Shown here one piece after another: positions 1-7,655 of a stretch of DNA of 17,389 nucleotides (positions are counted from its first letter, which is position 1; every line of letters starts with the position of its first letter). The position numbers and the translations under genes were made by a program. Where the stretch lies: the NCBI GenBank assembly GCA_965365655.1, contig CBDUCN010000077.1, positions 1-17,389 of the forward strand, in the 5' to 3' direction. Origin of the DNA: JBFHNV01 sp965365655. Its GTDB lineage: Bacteria; Pseudomonadota; Gammaproteobacteria; HK1. The notes under the pieces are model-generated. The model had not been told where the DNA came from, did no database searches, and saw only the letters and a program-made list of their open reading frames with translations.

Positions 1-1586
1 CCCTTCTCGGCGATCATCATCGTCGCGGCATTCAGGTTCGCCGAGATCATCGCCGGCATCACGGACGCGTCGATCACGCGCAGCGCGTCCAGACCGTGCA
101 CCCGGAGCCGGTCGTCCACCACCGCCGTCGGGTCCGATTGCGGGCCCATCCGGCACGTGCCCATCACGTGGAAGGTCGTGTTGCCCCAGTGGCGGGCGGC
201 CTCCAGCAGCTCGTCGTCGCTGCGCACGTGCTCCCCCGGGTACGCCTCGCCGTCCAGGTACGGCTGCATCGGCGCGGTGTGCATCAGTCGGCGCGCGAGC
301 TTCATCGCGGCCACGGTGCCGCGGCGATCGGACTCCTCGGCCATGTAGTTCGGCTGGATCGCGGGCTTGTCGAACGGGTCGGCCGTGCGTGCGCGCACGA
401 AGCCCTTGCTCTGGGGGCGGTGCAGCCACGCGGCGATCGTGAAGCCGGGCCGGTCGTCGAACAGGCCGTGCTGGCCCTGCTTGAAGCTGGCCGGGGTAAA
501 GATGAACTGGAGATCGTTGCTGCGCGTGACCTCGTCGGAGTGCCAGAAGCCGTAGACCATCGACGGGCTGAGCTCGAGGATGCTGCGCGCGCCGACGAGG
601 TACTTCACGACCTCGCCCACCAGCGCGAGGCCCTTGCCGCGCTCGTTGAGGGTCTCGACGTTCTTCACGCGCATGCTCAGGCGCGGCGCCCAGTGGTCGC
701 GCAGGTTCTCGCCGACGCCCGCGAGCTCGTGCAGCACCGTCACGCCCAGCGACTGCAGCAACGGTCCCGGCCCGATGCCGGAGAGCTGCAGCAGCTGCGG
801 CGAGTTGATCGCGCCGCCGCTCACGATCACCTCCCGCGCCGCGCGCACCTCGACGCGCTCGCCGCCGCGGCCGCCGCGCCGGTACTCCACGCCGGCCGCG
901 CGCCGGCCGTCGAGCAGGATGCGGGTCGCGTGCGCGCGGGTGCGCACGGTGAGGTTGCGCCGCGCGCGCACGGGCGCGAGGTACGCGGTCGCGGTGCTCA
1001 CCCGCCGCCGGCGCGCCGCGGTGCGCTGCACGTACGAGACCCCCTCCTGCACCGCGCCGTTGTAGTCCGGGTTGCGCGGGATGCCGAGCTCCCCGGCGCC
1101 GTCCATGAAAGCCTCGCACAGCGGGTGCGTCCAGCCGAGATCGGTGACCTCCAGCGGACCGTCGCGGCCGCGGAAGGTGTCGTCGCCGGGCCCGACGCGC
1201 CGCTCGCAGCGGCGGAAGTACGGCAGCACGTCGGCGTAGCCCCAGCCGCGGTTGCCGAACTGCGCCCAGGTGTCGAAGTCCATGCGCTGGCCGCGGTTGT
1301 AGATGTGGCCGTTGATCGAGCTGGAGCCGCCCAGCGTCTTGCCGCGCGGCACGCCGATCGGCCGCCCGCCGGTCCAGTGCGTGGGCTCGGATTCGTAGAG
1401 CCAGTTCACCTTCGGGTCCACCACCGTCTTGATGAAGCCGGCCGGGATGTGGATGTACGGGCTGCGGTCCGGAGGGCCGGCCTCGAGCAGGCACACCGTG
1501 TGCCTGCCGTCCTCGCTCAGGCGGTTCGCGAGGATGCAGCCGGCGGAGCCGGCGCCGACGATCACGTAGTCGTAGGTGTCGCTCAT
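1..1586 (-). CDS. GMC-family FAD-dependent oxidoreductase (choline dehydrogenase-like), C-terminus cut by window edge
   Basis: Flavoprotein of the glucose-methanol-choline family, which oxidises alcohols to aldehydes; the substrate cannot be read from sequence. 528 codons are visible. The N-terminal dinucleotide motif VIVGAGSAG is at residues 8-16. A GMC signature 1-type stretch (RGKTLGGSSSING) lies near residues 80-95 and the second signature (GAINSPQLLQLSGIG) near residues 258-272. The active-site His is in TTFHVMGTCRMG, and the Asn of NLNAATMM is near the visible end. Family members are usually 530-560 residues, so only a short C-terminal tail should lie beyond the left edge. The ATG at 1586 puts the FAD motif at the normal distance from the N-terminus. 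There is no Shine-Dalgarno sequence, and a likely -10 element ends only 10 bases upstream, so the message may be almost leaderless. It is divergent from the MFS gene. Related enzymes include choline, alkanol and polyethylene glycol dehydrogenases. Confidence 0.93.
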   Translation of the reverse strand, partial: MSDTYDYVIVGAGSAGCILANRLSEDGRHTVCLLEAGPPDRSPYIHIPAGFIKTVVDPKVNWLYESEPTHWTGGRPIGVPRGKTLGGSSSINGHIYNRGQRMDFDTWAQFGNRGWGYADVLPYFRRCERRVGPGDDTFRGRDGPLEVTDLGWTHPLCEAFMDGAGELGIPRNPDYNGAVQEGVSYVQRTAARRRRVSTATAYLAPVRARRNLTVRTRAHATRILLDGRRAAGVEYRRGGRGGERVEVRAAREVIVSGGAINSPQLLQLSGIGPGPLLQSLGVTVLHELAGVGENLRDHWAPRLSMRVKNVETLNERGKGLALVGEVVKYLVGARSILELSPSMVYGFWHSDEVTRSNDLQFIFTPASFKQGQHGLFDDRPGFTIAAWLHRPQSKGFVRARTADPFDKPAIQPNYMAEESDRRGTVAAMKLARRLMHTAPMQPYLDGEAYPGEHVRSDDELLEAARHWGNTTFHVMGTCRMGPQSDPTAVVDDRLRVHGLDALRVIDASVMPAMISANLNAATMMIAEK

Positions 1587-1595
1587 CGCGCGCAC

Positions 1596-1601
1596 AGCAT
1601 A
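1596..1601 (-). promoter_or_regulatory. Candidate -10 element of the GMC oxidoreductase gene
   Basis: Read on the minus strand the hexamer is TATGCT, in the context GCTATGCTGTGCGC. A start of transcription about 7 bases downstream would fall at roughly 1589-1590, only 3-4 bases before the ATG. The same 14 bases recur upstream of the hydratase gene at 10564-10577. No good -35 hexamer is visible at the usual spacing, so this is tentative. Confidence 0.35.
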
Positions 1602-1717
1602 GCGGACACCGCGTCGGGATCGTTCCCCGGCGCACACGCGTCCAGGCACGGTCCCCTGTCGCGGCCGCGCGAGGTGTGGTCCCATCGCGATTCCGACCCG
1701 CCGAGCCCGCGCCGTCC

Positions 1718-2884
1718 ATGCTGCCCGCTCCCGCCCCCGGCGCCACGGCGCCATGGCGCCCCCTGCTCGCCTCGTCCGGCGTGCTGTCCATCGCGCTGCT
1801 CGGCGACGCGCTGATCTACGCGGTGCTGCCGGCGCACGCCGCCGCGTTCGGGGTCAGCCTCGCGTGGGTCGGCGTGCTGCTGTCGGCGAACCGCTTCGTG
1901 CGCGTGTTCGCGTACGGGCAGGTGGCGCGGATCACCGCCGCGGTCGGCGTGCGCCCCATGTGCATCGCCGCGACGGTGGCCTCGGTGATCGCGACCGGGC
2001 TCTACGGCCTAGGACGCGGCGAGGCGGTGCTGCTGGGCGCGCGAGTGCTGTGGGGGCTCGCGTACGCGGTGCTGGTGCTGGTCACCCTCGCGTACGCGGT
2101 GGAGCAGCGGTCCGGCGTCGGCGCGCGCATCGGCTGGAGCCGCGCGATACAGCGCCTGGGGCCGATCGCCGCGCTGCTCGCGGGAGGCTGGCTCACGGGC
2201 GTGCTCGGGCCGCGCACCGTGTTCGTGGTGCTGGCCGCCGCGACCGCGCTCGCGCTGCCGCTCGCGCTGTCGCTGCCCCGCGAGCGCGACGCGGCGCCGC
2301 CGCCCGCGCGCACGCCCGCGCTCGGACGCCCCGACACGATGGACGCGCTGTTCTTCGTGCAGGGCTTCGGCGTCGACGGCGTGTTCGCGCTCAGCATCAC
2401 GCTGATCATGGCCGAGCGCCTGGACCTGTCGCTGGCGGTGCTGTCCGGCGGCGCGCTGCTCGCGATGCGCCACGTCGGCGAGGGCTTCGCGGCGCCGCTG
2501 TTCGGCATCCTGGGCGACCGCTACGGCGCCGCGCGCGTGTTCGGCCTCGCCGCGGCGATGACGGCGATCGGCTTCGCCGGCATCGCCGCCGGCTTCACGG
2601 TGGCCGGCGCGCTGACGATGCTGGTGTTCCGCGGCGCGCTCGCGTCGCTGGGCCCCGCGACCGTGGTGCAGGCCACGCACGCCGCGACGCCGGTCATGAC
2701 GCAGCTCGCGCGCATGCAGGCATGGCGGGACCTCGGCGCCGCGATCGGGCCGCTCGCGACCGGGTACGCGCTGGCCGTGGTCTCGGCGCAGGCACTGCAC
2801 GGCGTGATGGCCGCGGTCACGGCGGCGGCGCTCGCGGCGTGGATCGCCCGCGTCCGGCGGCACGCGGGACGCGGCGGCGCGTGA
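1718..2884 (+). CDS. MFS transporter
   Basis: Predicted inner-membrane secondary transporter of the major facilitator superfamily, about 388 residues, rich in Ala, Leu, Val and Gly with roughly 10-12 hydrophobic segments. After a short Pro-rich N-terminus, the first segment is around residues 15-40. The loop motif GDRYGAARV near residue 265 has the form of the MFS motif A (G-x-x-x-D-R-x-G), here in the second half of the protein. The substrate is unknown. The ATG at 1718 precedes the first membrane segment directly; a GTG at 1676 is an in-frame alternative adding 14 residues. No convincing ribosome site precedes either. It is divergent from the GMC oxidoreductase and convergent with mcd, so a functional link to either neighbour is only a guess. 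Confidence 0.88.
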   Translation: MLPAPAPGATAPWRPLLASSGVLSIALLGDALIYAVLPAHAAAFGVSLAWVGVLLSANRFVRVFAYGQVARITAAVGVRPMCIAATVASVIATGLYGLGRGEAVLLGARVLWGLAYAVLVLVTLAYAVEQRSGVGARIGWSRAIQRLGPIAALLAGGWLTGVLGPRTVFVVLAAATALALPLALSLPRERDAAPPPARTPALGRPDTMDALFFVQGFGVDGVFALSITLIMAERLDLSLAVLSGGALLAMRHVGEGFAAPLFGILGDRYGAARVFGLAAAMTAIGFAGIAAGFTVAGALTMLVFRGALASLGPATVVQATHAATPVMTQLARMQAWRDLGAAIGPLATGYALAVVSAQALHGVMAAVTAAALAAWIARVRRHAGRGGA

Positions 2885-2899
2885 GCGGGCCCCGCCCGC
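2885..2899. terminator. GC-rich hairpin between the convergent MFS and mcd genes
   Basis: Perfect 6-bp inverted repeat GCGGGC-CCC-GCCCGC starting at the base after the MFS stop codon and ending 6 bases before the mcd stop. There is no T-tract on either side, so it is not a classical intrinsic terminator. It could act in both directions as a 3'-end stabiliser or a weak terminator. Confidence 0.45.
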
Positions 2900-2905
2900 G
2901 AGGCG

Positions 2906-4588
2906 TCAGTTCTGCCGCCCGATCAGCCCGCGCGCGATCACGTGCGCCTGGATCTCCGCCGCGCCCTCGAAGATGTTCAGGATCCGCGCGTCCGCGAGCA
3001 CGCGGCTGATCTCGTACTCCAGCGAGTAGCCGTTGCCGCCGTGGATCTGCAGCGCGTTGTCGGCGTTGGCCCACGCGACGCGCGCCGCGAGCAGCTTCGC
3101 CATGCCGGCCTCGACGTCGCAGCGCCGGTGCTTGTCCTTCTCGCGCGCCGCGAAGTAGCTGAGCTCGCGCGCCAGCACCGTCTCCGCCGCCATCAGCGCG
3201 AGCTTGTCGGACACGCGCGGGAAGTGGATCAGCGCGTGGCCGAACTGCTTGCGCTCGCGCGCGTAGGCCATGCCGAGGTCGTACGCGTTCCACGCGACGC
3301 CGATCGCGCGCGCGGCGGTCTGGATGCGCGCGCCCTCGAAGGTGCGCATGAGCTGGCGGAAGCCCTGCCCCTCCTCGTCGCCCAGCAACCCTTCGGCCGG
3401 AACCTCGAAGCCGTCGAACGCGATCTCGTACTCCTTCATGCCGCGGTAGCCCAGCACCTCGATCTCGCCGCCGGACATGCCGGCGGCGGGGAACGGATCG
3501 GCGTCGGTGCCGCGCGGCTTCGGCGCGAGGAACATCGACAGGCCGCGGTGGTCGCGGCTCTGCGGATCGGTGCGCGCGAGCACGGTCATCAGGTCGCTGC
3601 GCGCGGCGTGCGTGATCCAGGTCTTGTTGCCGTGCAGGCGCCACGAGCCGTCGCCCGCGCGCACCGCTCGCGTGCGCAGGCTCCCGAGGTCCGATCCGAC
3701 GTCCGGCTCGGTGAACACCGCGGTGGGCAGCACCTCGCCGGACGCGATGCGCGGCAGCCACTGCTGCTTCTGCGCGTCCGTGCCGGCCATCGCGATCAGC
3801 TCGCCGGCGATCTCCGATCGCGTGCCGAGGGAGCCTGCGGCGATCCAGCCGCGGCTGAGCTCCTCGCTGACCACGCACATCGCGAGCTTGCCGAGCCCGA
3901 GGCCGCCGTGCTCCTCGGCGATGCACACGCCGAACACGCCCAGCTCGCCCATCTCCGCGACCACGTCGTCGGGCACCAGGCGGTCCGCGAGGTGCAGCGC
4001 GTGGGCGCCGGGGCGCACGCGCTCTGCGCTGAAGCGGCGGAACTGCTCGCGCACCATGTCCAGCGTCTCGTCGCCGAGCCCCTCGTCCAGCGCGCCGCCG
4101 TCGGCGAGGTGCGCGGCCAGCGCCGCGCGCGTGCGCGCGACGTTGCCGTGGGCCAGGAACCACGCCGCCGCGTCGTCGCCGCGCAGCCGCGCGGCCGCGT
4201 CGTCCAGCCCGAGCTCCTGCGGGCGCACGATCTCGTTCTGGCTCATCGGCACGCCGTGGACCAGCTGCGCGAGGTACTCGCCGAAGCCCACCCGCAGCAG
4301 CAGCGCCTCGCCGTCGCCGAGGCGCCCGTCGTGCGCGAGGCGCTCCGCCCAGCCGGCGCCCTGGCGCAGCGCCTCGGCCAGCGTCGTGATCCACGCGAGG
4401 CCGTGCAGCAGGCGCTGCTCGCGGTCCGCGGCCGCGGGGTCCACGCGGCCGTCCACGGTCACCGCGCGCGCGGCCACGGCCTTCGCGGCGCCCGCGTAGG
4501 CCGCGGCGGCGTCGGCCGCGGCGCGGGCCGCCGCCGGCAGCGCGCCGCCCGGCGGACCGGGCTCGGCGTCTCGTGCGGCAGCGCTCAT
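2906..4588 (-). CDS. mcd: Acyl-CoA dehydrogenase with N-terminal extension, probable (2S)-methylsuccinyl-CoA dehydrogenase
   Basis: Likely FAD enzyme oxidising (2S)-methylsuccinyl-CoA to mesaconyl-C1-CoA, as in the ethylmalonyl-CoA pathway. It has 560 residues, against about 380-400 for ordinary acyl-CoA dehydrogenases. The extra part is an N-terminal helical region of about 165 residues containing FGEYLAQ...GVPMSQNE, a feature I associate with Mcd. The catalytic core follows, with TEPDVGSDLGS, GNKTWITHA and an RKQFG segment. The C-terminal motif IFEGAAEIQ contains Glu541, where medium-chain-type dehydrogenases carry the catalytic base. The ATG overlaps the mct stop codon (ATGA), and a G-rich ribosome site (GGGGGA) lies 8 bases upstream. 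Coupling to mct supports the assignment, because the proposed product is Mct's substrate. A generic branched-chain acyl-CoA dehydrogenase is the main alternative. Confidence 0.85.
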   Translation of the reverse strand: MSAAARDAEPGPPGGALPAAARAAADAAAAYAGAAKAVAARAVTVDGRVDPAAADREQRLLHGLAWITTLAEALRQGAGWAERLAHDGRLGDGEALLLRVGFGEYLAQLVHGVPMSQNEIVRPQELGLDDAAARLRGDDAAAWFLAHGNVARTRAALAAHLADGGALDEGLGDETLDMVREQFRRFSAERVRPGAHALHLADRLVPDDVVAEMGELGVFGVCIAEEHGGLGLGKLAMCVVSEELSRGWIAAGSLGTRSEIAGELIAMAGTDAQKQQWLPRIASGEVLPTAVFTEPDVGSDLGSLRTRAVRAGDGSWRLHGNKTWITHAARSDLMTVLARTDPQSRDHRGLSMFLAPKPRGTDADPFPAAGMSGGEIEVLGYRGMKEYEIAFDGFEVPAEGLLGDEEGQGFRQLMRTFEGARIQTAARAIGVAWNAYDLGMAYARERKQFGHALIHFPRVSDKLALMAAETVLARELSYFAAREKDKHRRCDVEAGMAKLLAARVAWANADNALQIHGGNGYSLEYEISRVLADARILNIFEGAAEIQAHVIARGLIGRQN

Positions 4589-5820
4589 GACGTGCGTCCC
4601 CCGTCGGCGGCGCCGGCCACCAGCCCGGCGTCGTGCAGCCGGCCGATCTCGTGGTCCGGCAGGCCCAGCAGCCGCGACAGCACCTCGTCGGTGTGCTCGC
4701 CGAGGCGCGGCGCGCGGCCGGGGGCCTCGCACGCGAGGCCCGGCATCGCGGTGGACGGTCCCGGCGTCGGATAGCGGTGCCCGCTCGGATGCGTCACGTC
4801 GACGAACAGCTCGCGCGCGCCGGCGACCCGCTCGCGCACCGCCTCGCGCACCGTGCGATAGGGCTCCCAGCACACGCCGTTGGCGTCGAACAGCGGCGCC
4901 AGCTCGCCAGCGGTGCGCGCGGCGATCGCGTCGGCCACCAGCGGATTGAGCCGCGCCCGGTGCCGGAAGCGCACGCCCTCGTCGGGCGCGAGGTCCACGC
5001 CGAGCTCGGCCTCCAGCGCCGCCATCGCGTCCCCGAGCTCGAGCGCCTTCACCAGCCCGCGCCACTGGCGCGCGGTGATCGCGACGATCATCAGGCGCCG
5101 CCCGTCGGCGGTCACGAAGTCGCGGCCCCACGCGCCGAACAGGTCGTTGCCGATGCGCGGGCGGTCGGCATCGCTCGCAAGCACCTCGGCCACCTGCCCG
5201 AGGTGGCCCAGCGTCGCGAGCGCGATGTCGCCCAGCGGCACCCGGATCTCCTGGCCCTGCCCGGTGGCCTCGCGGAAGCGCACCGCCGCGAGCATCGCCA
5301 TCGCGGCGTGGGAGCCGGCGATCAGATCCCACGCCGGCAGCACGTGGTTCACCGGCGCGTCGCCCATCTCCGCGGGGCCCGTCATCAGCGGGTAGCCGAC
5401 GCCCGCGTTCACGGTGTAGTCGAGCGCGGTGGAACCGTCGGCCCAGCCCATCACCCGCACCGACACCAGATCCTCGCGCAACGCGGCGAGCCGCTCGTGG
5501 GCCAGGAAGCCGTCGACCGGGTAGTTCGTGACGAACAGCCCGCGCCCCGGACCCGGCGCCGTCGCGAGGCGCACCGCGAGCTCGCGCCCCTCGGGCCGCG
5601 TGAGGTCGAGCGCCACCGACTTCTTGCCCTTGTTCAGGCCCTCCCAGTAGAAGCTCGCGCCGCCATCGGACAGCGGCCAGCGGCGGTAGTCGAGGCCGCC
5701 GCCGATGTTGTCGAAGCGCACCACCTCGGCGCCCATCTGCAGCAGGTGCAGGCCGCACGAGGGCGCGGCGATGAAGGACGCGCCTTCGACGACCTGCAGG
5801 TCGGTGAGGAGTGGATACAT
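4585..5820 (-). CDS. mct: CaiB/BaiF family enzyme, probable 2-methylfumaryl-CoA isomerase (mesaconyl-CoA C1-C4 CoA transferase)
   Basis: Class III CoA-transferase of 411 residues. The family active-site Asp is Asp165 in VNHVLPAWDLIAG. Features I recall from Chloroflexus Mct are present: GGGLDYRRWP (40-49), LNKGKKS (62-68), LDYTVN (133-138), MTGP (146-149), DRPRIGN and FGAWGRDF, plus the C-terminal LGEHTDEVL. Mct moves CoA within mesaconate from C1 to C4, yielding mesaconyl-C4-CoA for hydration to citramalyl-CoA. I chose the ATG at 5820 (MYPLL) because family members start close to this motif. An in-frame ATG at 5853 overlaps a likely -10 box and so is less likely. It is the first gene of a two-gene operon, with its stop overlapping the mcd start by four bases. 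Formyl-CoA- or other dicarboxylate-CoA transferases are alternatives, but the Mct-specific motifs argue against them. Confidence 0.85.
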   Translation of the reverse strand: MYPLLTDLQVVEGASFIAAPSCGLHLLQMGAEVVRFDNIGGGLDYRRWPLSDGGASFYWEGLNKGKKSVALDLTRPEGRELAVRLATAPGPGRGLFVTNYPVDGFLAHERLAALREDLVSVRVMGWADGSTALDYTVNAGVGYPLMTGPAEMGDAPVNHVLPAWDLIAGSHAAMAMLAAVRFREATGQGQEIRVPLGDIALATLGHLGQVAEVLASDADRPRIGNDLFGAWGRDFVTADGRRLMIVAITARQWRGLVKALELGDAMAALEAELGVDLAPDEGVRFRHRARLNPLVADAIAARTAGELAPLFDANGVCWEPYRTVREAVRERVAGARELFVDVTHPSGHRYPTPGPSTAMPGLACEAPGRAPRLGEHTDEVLSRLLGLPDHEIGRLHDAGLVAGAADGGRTS

Positions 5821-5851
5821 GCGAGCCACCGGAGACTGTGAGACGCGCGCC

Positions 5852-5857
5852 ATTGTA
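5852..5857 (-). promoter_or_regulatory. Candidate -10 element of the mct-mcd operon
   Basis: Read on the minus strand the hexamer is TACAAT, in a run CCCCTACAATGG that stands out in the GC-rich background. It lies about 31 bases before the preferred mct ATG. The expected -35 position holds CCGGAG, part of the palindrome at 5874-5883, and not a sigma-70 consensus. An activator may therefore be needed. Confidence 0.4.
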
Positions 5858-5873
5858 GGGGAAACCCCGGCGC

Positions 5874-5883
5874 GCTCCGGAGC
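5874..5883. promoter_or_regulatory. Perfect 10-bp palindrome at the -35 position of the mct promoter
   Basis: GCTCCGGAGC is self-complementary over 10 bases and is centred about 24 bases upstream of the TACAAT box, between the divergent mct and methyltransferase genes. It could be an operator half or whole site. Short palindromes occur by chance in GC-rich DNA, so confidence is low. Confidence 0.2.
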
Positions 5884-5945
5884 ACGCTACCCTCGGCGCC
5901 GATGAGCACGCCCGCCCTGTCGCCGGCGCCCGGAGCGCGCCGCCC

Positions 5946-6707
5946 GTGAAGCCGCGCCCGCCGGAGCTGTTCGCGCTGCTGCACCCGGGCACGCCGGGCG
6001 ACCTGGCCTTCTACCGCGCACGCTGCGCCGGCGCGGCGCGCGTGCTGGAGCTCGGCTGCGGCCACGGCCGTGTGCTGCTGGACCTCGCGCGGGCGGGCCA
6101 CGCCGTGACGGGGCTGGACCGGGACGCGGGCCTGCTCGCGCTCGCCCGGCGCCGCCTCGCCCGGGAGCCCGCACGCGTACGCGGGCGCGTCAGGCTGGTC
6201 GACGCCGACATGCGCCGCTTCGCGCTCGGTGAGCGCTTCGAGCGCATCGTGATCCCGTACAACGGCCTGTACTGCCTCGCCGATGACGACGAGGTGGCCG
6301 CGTGCCTGCGCTGCGCCGCCGCACACCTCGCGCCGGGCGGCCGGATCGTGCTCGACGCCTGGGCGGCGGACGCGTTCCACGCCGACGCGGATCCCGCGGA
6401 CCCGCACGCCGACGGCGACGAGCCCGTGGCCAGCGTCGCGTGGCGCGGGGTCACCTACGACGTGTTCGAGACCAGCGACTGGGAGCGCGACGCGCAGCGC
6501 ATCCGCGTCGAGTACCGCTACCGGCCCCGCGGCGGCGGCGACGGATTCGTGGACCGCATCGAGCACCGCTACCTGCTCGCCGCGCAGATCCCGGCGCTCG
6601 CCGCGGCGGCGGGACTGAGCGTCGCGGGCGCGTGGGGGGGCTTTCGCGGCGAGCCGCTCGACGGCGACGGCGAGCACCTCGCGTACGTGCTCCGCGCCAC
6701 GTCGTGA
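5946..6707 (+). CDS. Class I SAM-dependent methyltransferase
   Basis: Predicted soluble methyltransferase of 253 residues. Motif I is VLELGCGHG at residues 33-41. The acidic end of the second strand is GLDRD (56-60), motif II-like VDADMRRF lies near residue 85, and a post-motif region LAPGGRIVLDAW is near residue 130. The C-terminal half has the beta-rich pattern of small-molecule methyltransferases related to the UbiE/COQ5-like group; the substrate cannot be named. It starts at GTG 5946, supported by GGAG 10 bases upstream. This GTG overlaps the stop of a 15-codon reading frame beginning at ATG 5902 (GTGA overlap), which could couple translation or be chance. It is divergent from mct and followed by the alpha/beta hydrolase after a 64-base gap. 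Confidence 0.88.
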   Translation: MKPRPPELFALLHPGTPGDLAFYRARCAGAARVLELGCGHGRVLLDLARAGHAVTGLDRDAGLLALARRRLAREPARVRGRVRLVDADMRRFALGERFERIVIPYNGLYCLADDDEVAACLRCAAAHLAPGGRIVLDAWAADAFHADADPADPHADGDEPVASVAWRGVTYDVFETSDWERDAQRIRVEYRYRPRGGGDGFVDRIEHRYLLAAQIPALAAAAGLSVAGAWGGFRGEPLDGDGEHLAYVLRATS

Positions 6708-6731
6708 ATGCGCGCGGGCGCCCGGGTCGCC

Positions 6732-6737
6732 CATAAT
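6732..6737 (+). promoter_or_regulatory. Candidate -10 element of the alpha/beta hydrolase gene
   Basis: CATAAT, in CCCATAATGCG, lies 34 bases before the preferred ATG at 6772. It would give a leader of about 28 bases. No clear -35 hexamer is visible. Confidence 0.35.
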
Positions 6738-6771
6738 GCGACCCCGCCCGCAGACCCCCGCGAGACCCCCA

Positions 6772-7635
6772 ATGAGCTTCGACTGGCGCGCCCTCCCCCC
6801 CGACGAGATGGAGCAGCACTTCAACCCCCGCGTCGCGGTGCCGCACGCGCAGCAGTGCCTGGACGCGTTCGCCGCGCGCTCGGCCGCGGTCCGCGACGCG
6901 ATCCCCGGACGCTACGACCTGCGCTACGGCGACGGCGCGAAGGCGACGCTGGACCTGCACGCGCCGGCGGACGCCGACGGGCGCAACCCGCTGGTGCTGT
7001 TCTTCCACGGCGGCTACTGGCGCGCGCTGGACAAGAGCGACCACAGCTTCGTCGCGCCGGCGTACCTGGACGCCGGCGCCGTGGTCGCGAACGTGAACTA
7101 CGACCTGTGCCCCACGGTGAGCCTGGACGTGCTGGTGGAGCAGGCCGCGCAGGCGCTGCGCTACTGCCGCGCCGAGGCCGCCGGCTGGGGCGCGGACCCG
7201 GACGCGATCCACCTCGTGGGCCACTCCGCGGGCGCGCACCTCGCGGCGCGGGTACTGCAGCGGGCGTGGCCCGAGTCCGAGGTGCCGCCCGGCGCGGTGC
7301 GCAGCGTCGCCGCGCTCACCGGCGTCTACGAGCCGCAGGTGATCCTCGGCGTGAGCATCAACGCGGAGGCGCAGATCGACGCCGACACGGCGGCGCGCCA
7401 GGACTGCCTGGGCAAGCCCTTCCACCTGCGCCCGCGCATGCTCGTCGCCGCCGGCGGCGACGAGCCGCCCGGCTGGCAGGCGCAGTCGTCGGCGTTCGCC
7501 GCGGCCTGCCGCGACGCGGGACTGGACACGCGCCTCGAGACGGTGCCCGGCGGCAACCACTTCACGGTGCTGGAGCGGGCGGTGACCCCGGGCGACCCGC
7601 TGTGCGCGGCGGCGCTGGCGCTGCTGGACGCCTGA
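6772..7635 (+). CDS. Alpha/beta hydrolase, arylformamidase (kynurenine formamidase)-like
   Basis: Serine hydrolase of 287 residues resembling the alpha/beta-hydrolase type of arylformamidase and related carboxylesterases. The oxyanion-hole motif HGGYW is at 79-83, followed by RALDKSDHSF. The nucleophile elbow GHSAG has Ser152, the acid is probably Asp230 in AAGGDEPP, and the general base is His263 in GGNHF. True kynurenine formamidases hydrolyse N-formylkynurenine in tryptophan breakdown, but no other kynurenine-pathway gene is in the window, so the substrate is open. I chose the ATG at 6772 (MSFDW) because it follows a likely promoter by a short leader; an upstream in-frame ATG at 6736 overlaps that promoter. 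It converges on folE with only 11 bases between stops. Confidence 0.85.
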   Translation: MSFDWRALPPDEMEQHFNPRVAVPHAQQCLDAFAARSAAVRDAIPGRYDLRYGDGAKATLDLHAPADADGRNPLVLFFHGGYWRALDKSDHSFVAPAYLDAGAVVANVNYDLCPTVSLDVLVEQAAQALRYCRAEAAGWGADPDAIHLVGHSAGAHLAARVLQRAWPESEVPPGAVRSVAALTGVYEPQVILGVSINAEAQIDADTAARQDCLGKPFHLRPRMLVAAGGDEPPGWQAQSSAFAAACRDAGLDTRLETVPGGNHFTVLERAVTPGDPLCAAALALLDA

Positions 7636-7640
7636 AGCGG

Positions 7641-7655
7641 GGGCGCTCAGCGCCC
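7641..7655. terminator. GC hairpin whose loop is the folE stop codon
   Basis: GGGCGC-TCA-GCGCCC is a perfect 6-bp stem with a three-base loop; the loop is exactly the folE stop read from the plus strand. It begins five bases after the hydrolase stop. No T-tract follows on either strand. Confidence 0.4.

Noticed and set aside
96..1814. Long plus-strand open frame antisense to the GMC oxidoreductase
   Set aside because: Composition is dominated by Arg, Ala, His and Val with no domain, and the opposite strand encodes a clear GMC enzyme. It is a by-product of high GC.
5820..5853. mct starting at the upstream ATG at 5853
   Set aside because: That ATG is part of the TACAATGG promoter-like sequence, and family members begin near the MYPLL position.
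4589..5992. Extension of the mcd reading frame upstream, giving a protein of over 1000 residues
   Set aside because: The upstream part lies out of frame within mct and is low-complexity Arg/Gly/Ala. The true mcd start is the ATG at 4588 overlapping the mct stop.
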